Part shown: positions 6,124 to 7,093 of the stretch, one piece after another | Position numbering within the stretch: position 1 is the first letter of the stretch | How the letters are laid out: the number at the start of each line of letters is the position of its first letter | From: Methylovulum sp. | GTDB taxonomy: Bacteria; Pseudomonadota; Gammaproteobacteria; Methylococcales; Methylomonadaceae | Reading direction: 5' to 3' | DNA length: 7,093 nt | Assembly (NCBI GenBank): GCA_028713595.1 | Contig: JAQTNZ010000131.1 | Coordinates: 1-7,093 of the forward strand | Notes under the pieces: generated by a model | Seen by the model: only the letters and a program-made list of their open reading frames with translations | Told to the model about the DNA's origin: nothing | Database searches by the model: none | Position numbers and translations under genes: made by a program

Positions 6124-7093
6124 ATACGGACGCATACGCTTTAATTTGGCAAACCCAATGGCAACGCTTGGCGGCACGGGCATTAGGTCGGGTCGCCGCC
6201 GAACGGCTCTACCAACACTATCAGGCCTTGTTCAGCGGCGAATATCAGGCCTTGGTGTCGCCGCGTTACGCCCTGCAAGACCTGCTCTGTATGGAGCGGT
6301 TGGCGCAAGACGATGCGCAAAGCCTCAGCCTGTTAAGGCCGTGCCAACATGTTGAGCATTTTCGCCTGCATTTTTACAGCCAGCAGGAGCGGTTTTTGGA
6401 TGAATATATCCCGCTGTTGGAAAACTCAAGCTTGCGGGTGATGGATCAAGTGCAATTTAAGGTACAGACGGCGGACGGTAAATTGTTTTTTATCAAAAGC
6501 TTCACGATTAAGGCCGCCAAAAACCAATGGGTCAATTTCCCAAAACTGCGTAGCCGCTTGTTAGCGATGTTGCAAACGGTCATGGACGGCAAAATAGAGA
6601 ACGACACCCTCAATAAATTGTGCGTGCTGACCGGCTTAGCTTGGCAGGATATTGACCTGATCCGCGCTTACCGCAATTATTTTTTACAGCTTGACCACCA
6701 CACCAGCCGTACCAGCGTCAACCATGCCTTAATCAACAACCCCGGCGTGACCTATTGTTTGTTCAATTATTTTGAAGCGCGGTTCCGGCCTAATCCGGCG
6801 TGGCAAAAAGCCATGTTCCGTGATGAGCAGGTGTTATTCCCCATCCGCCTGCAATTGCTGAAAAGTCTGCAAGCAGTGGCGGAAATGAACGATGACCGTA
6901 TCTTGCGAACATTGTTTAACCTAATCGACTCGACCATGCGCAGTAATTTCCATGTCCGCCGCGCTTTGTCTGATTATTTTATCGCCTTTAAGGTCAACAG
7001 CTTAGGCGTTATTGATATGCCCATGCCCAAACCGCAATACGAAATTTATGTCCCTGCCGTGGATATGGAAGGCATCCATTTGCGCGGTGGCAA
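6120..7093 (+). CDS. NAD-specific glutamate dehydrogenase, large-type (Bac_GDH family), 5' part
   Basis: The frame is open from the ATG at 6120 to the window edge (324 residues seen) and is cut there. This family converts glutamate to 2-oxoglutarate and ammonia with NAD in the cytoplasm. Recognisable segments are LTGLAWQDIDLIRAYRNYF (170-188), NPGVTYCLFNYFEARFRPN (207-225), DRILRTLFNLIDSTMRSNF (259-277) and YVPAVDMEGIHLRGG (310-324), the last just ahead of the catalytic core. Reaching LRGG at residue 321 means a short N-terminal part; the 180-kDa members (about 1600 residues) reach it several hundred residues later. This therefore looks like the shorter, about 115-kDa class. The start overlaps the kinase stop; GGAG at 6102-6105 is 14 nt away, too far for a good site, so translational coupling is likely. 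Family call is firm, size class less so. Confidence 0.9.
   Translation, partial: MNTDAYALIWQTQWQRLAARALGRVAAERLYQHYQALFSGEYQALVSPRYALQDLLCMERLAQDDAQSLSLLRPCQHVEHFRLHFYSQQERFLDEYIPLLENSSLRVMDQVQFKVQTADGKLFFIKSFTIKAAKNQWVNFPKLRSRLLAMLQTVMDGKIENDTLNKLCVLTGLAWQDIDLIRAYRNYFLQLDHHTSRTSVNHALINNPGVTYCLFNYFEARFRPNPAWQKAMFRDEQVLFPIRLQLLKSLQAVAEMNDDRILRTLFNLIDSTMRSNFHVRRALSDYFIAFKVNSLGVIDMPMPKPQYEIYVPAVDMEGIHLRGG

Noticed and set aside
6146..6355. 69-residue plus-strand frame within the glutamate dehydrogenase gene
   Set aside because: The overlapping frame from 6120 stays open to the window edge and carries conserved Bac_GDH segments.
1..7093. CRISPR array, tRNA/rRNA genes, transposase or insertion-sequence ends
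   Set aside because: No regularly spaced repeats, no tRNA-like cloverleaf, no transposase motifs and no terminal inverted repeats with target duplications were seen.

Overview
The window shows two gene blocks that diverge from a roughly 570-bp non-coding stretch (4766-5338). The proteins are of proteobacterial type, the GC content looks moderate, spacing is tight, and Shine-Dalgarno sequences are good. Together with a large NAD-dependent glutamate dehydrogenase this suggests a gammaproteobacterium. A methanotroph-like lineage (Methylococcales) is possible, but that is a guess from overall protein flavour and cannot be proven here.

Left block, minus strand, transcribed 4765 to 139: a glycan-modification cassette. 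In transcription order it encodes (1) a soluble family-2 glycosyltransferase that starts at a TTG, (2) after a 148-bp gap, a small SAM-dependent methyltransferase, (3) a natural fusion of a GtrA-type polyprenyl-phosphate-sugar flippase with a GtrB-type polyprenyl-phosphate glycosyltransferase, and (4) a multi-spanning GT-C glycosyltransferase of the PMT/ArnT (GT39-like) type. Genes 2-4 overlap one another. Genes 3 and 4 together supply every step of a Gtr-type pathway: charge undecaprenyl phosphate with a sugar, flip it, and transfer the sugar to a periplasmic acceptor such as O-antigen, capsule, teichoic-like glycan or protein. The first glycosyltransferase and the methyltransferase may build or cap the same glycan.

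Right block, plus strand, 5339 to the window end: a two-gene partner-switching module made of a STAS anti-sigma-factor antagonist (SpoIIAA/RsbV type) and a GHKL serine kinase/anti-sigma factor (SpoIIAB/RsbW type). Its last codon overlaps (ATGA) the start of an NAD-specific glutamate dehydrogenase gene that runs off the right edge. No PP2C phosphatase and no sigma factor are visible, so the target of the switch is unknown. The coupling to glutamate dehydrogenase is the most unusual arrangement in the window.

The central intergenic region holds no recognisable gene. It does hold several short inverted repeats, a GATGTT hexamer repeated at a 21-bp interval, and a plausible extended -10 promoter just before the STAS gene. 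The left end (1-138) carries an 8-bp inverted repeat downstream of the glycan operon and no identifiable gene.
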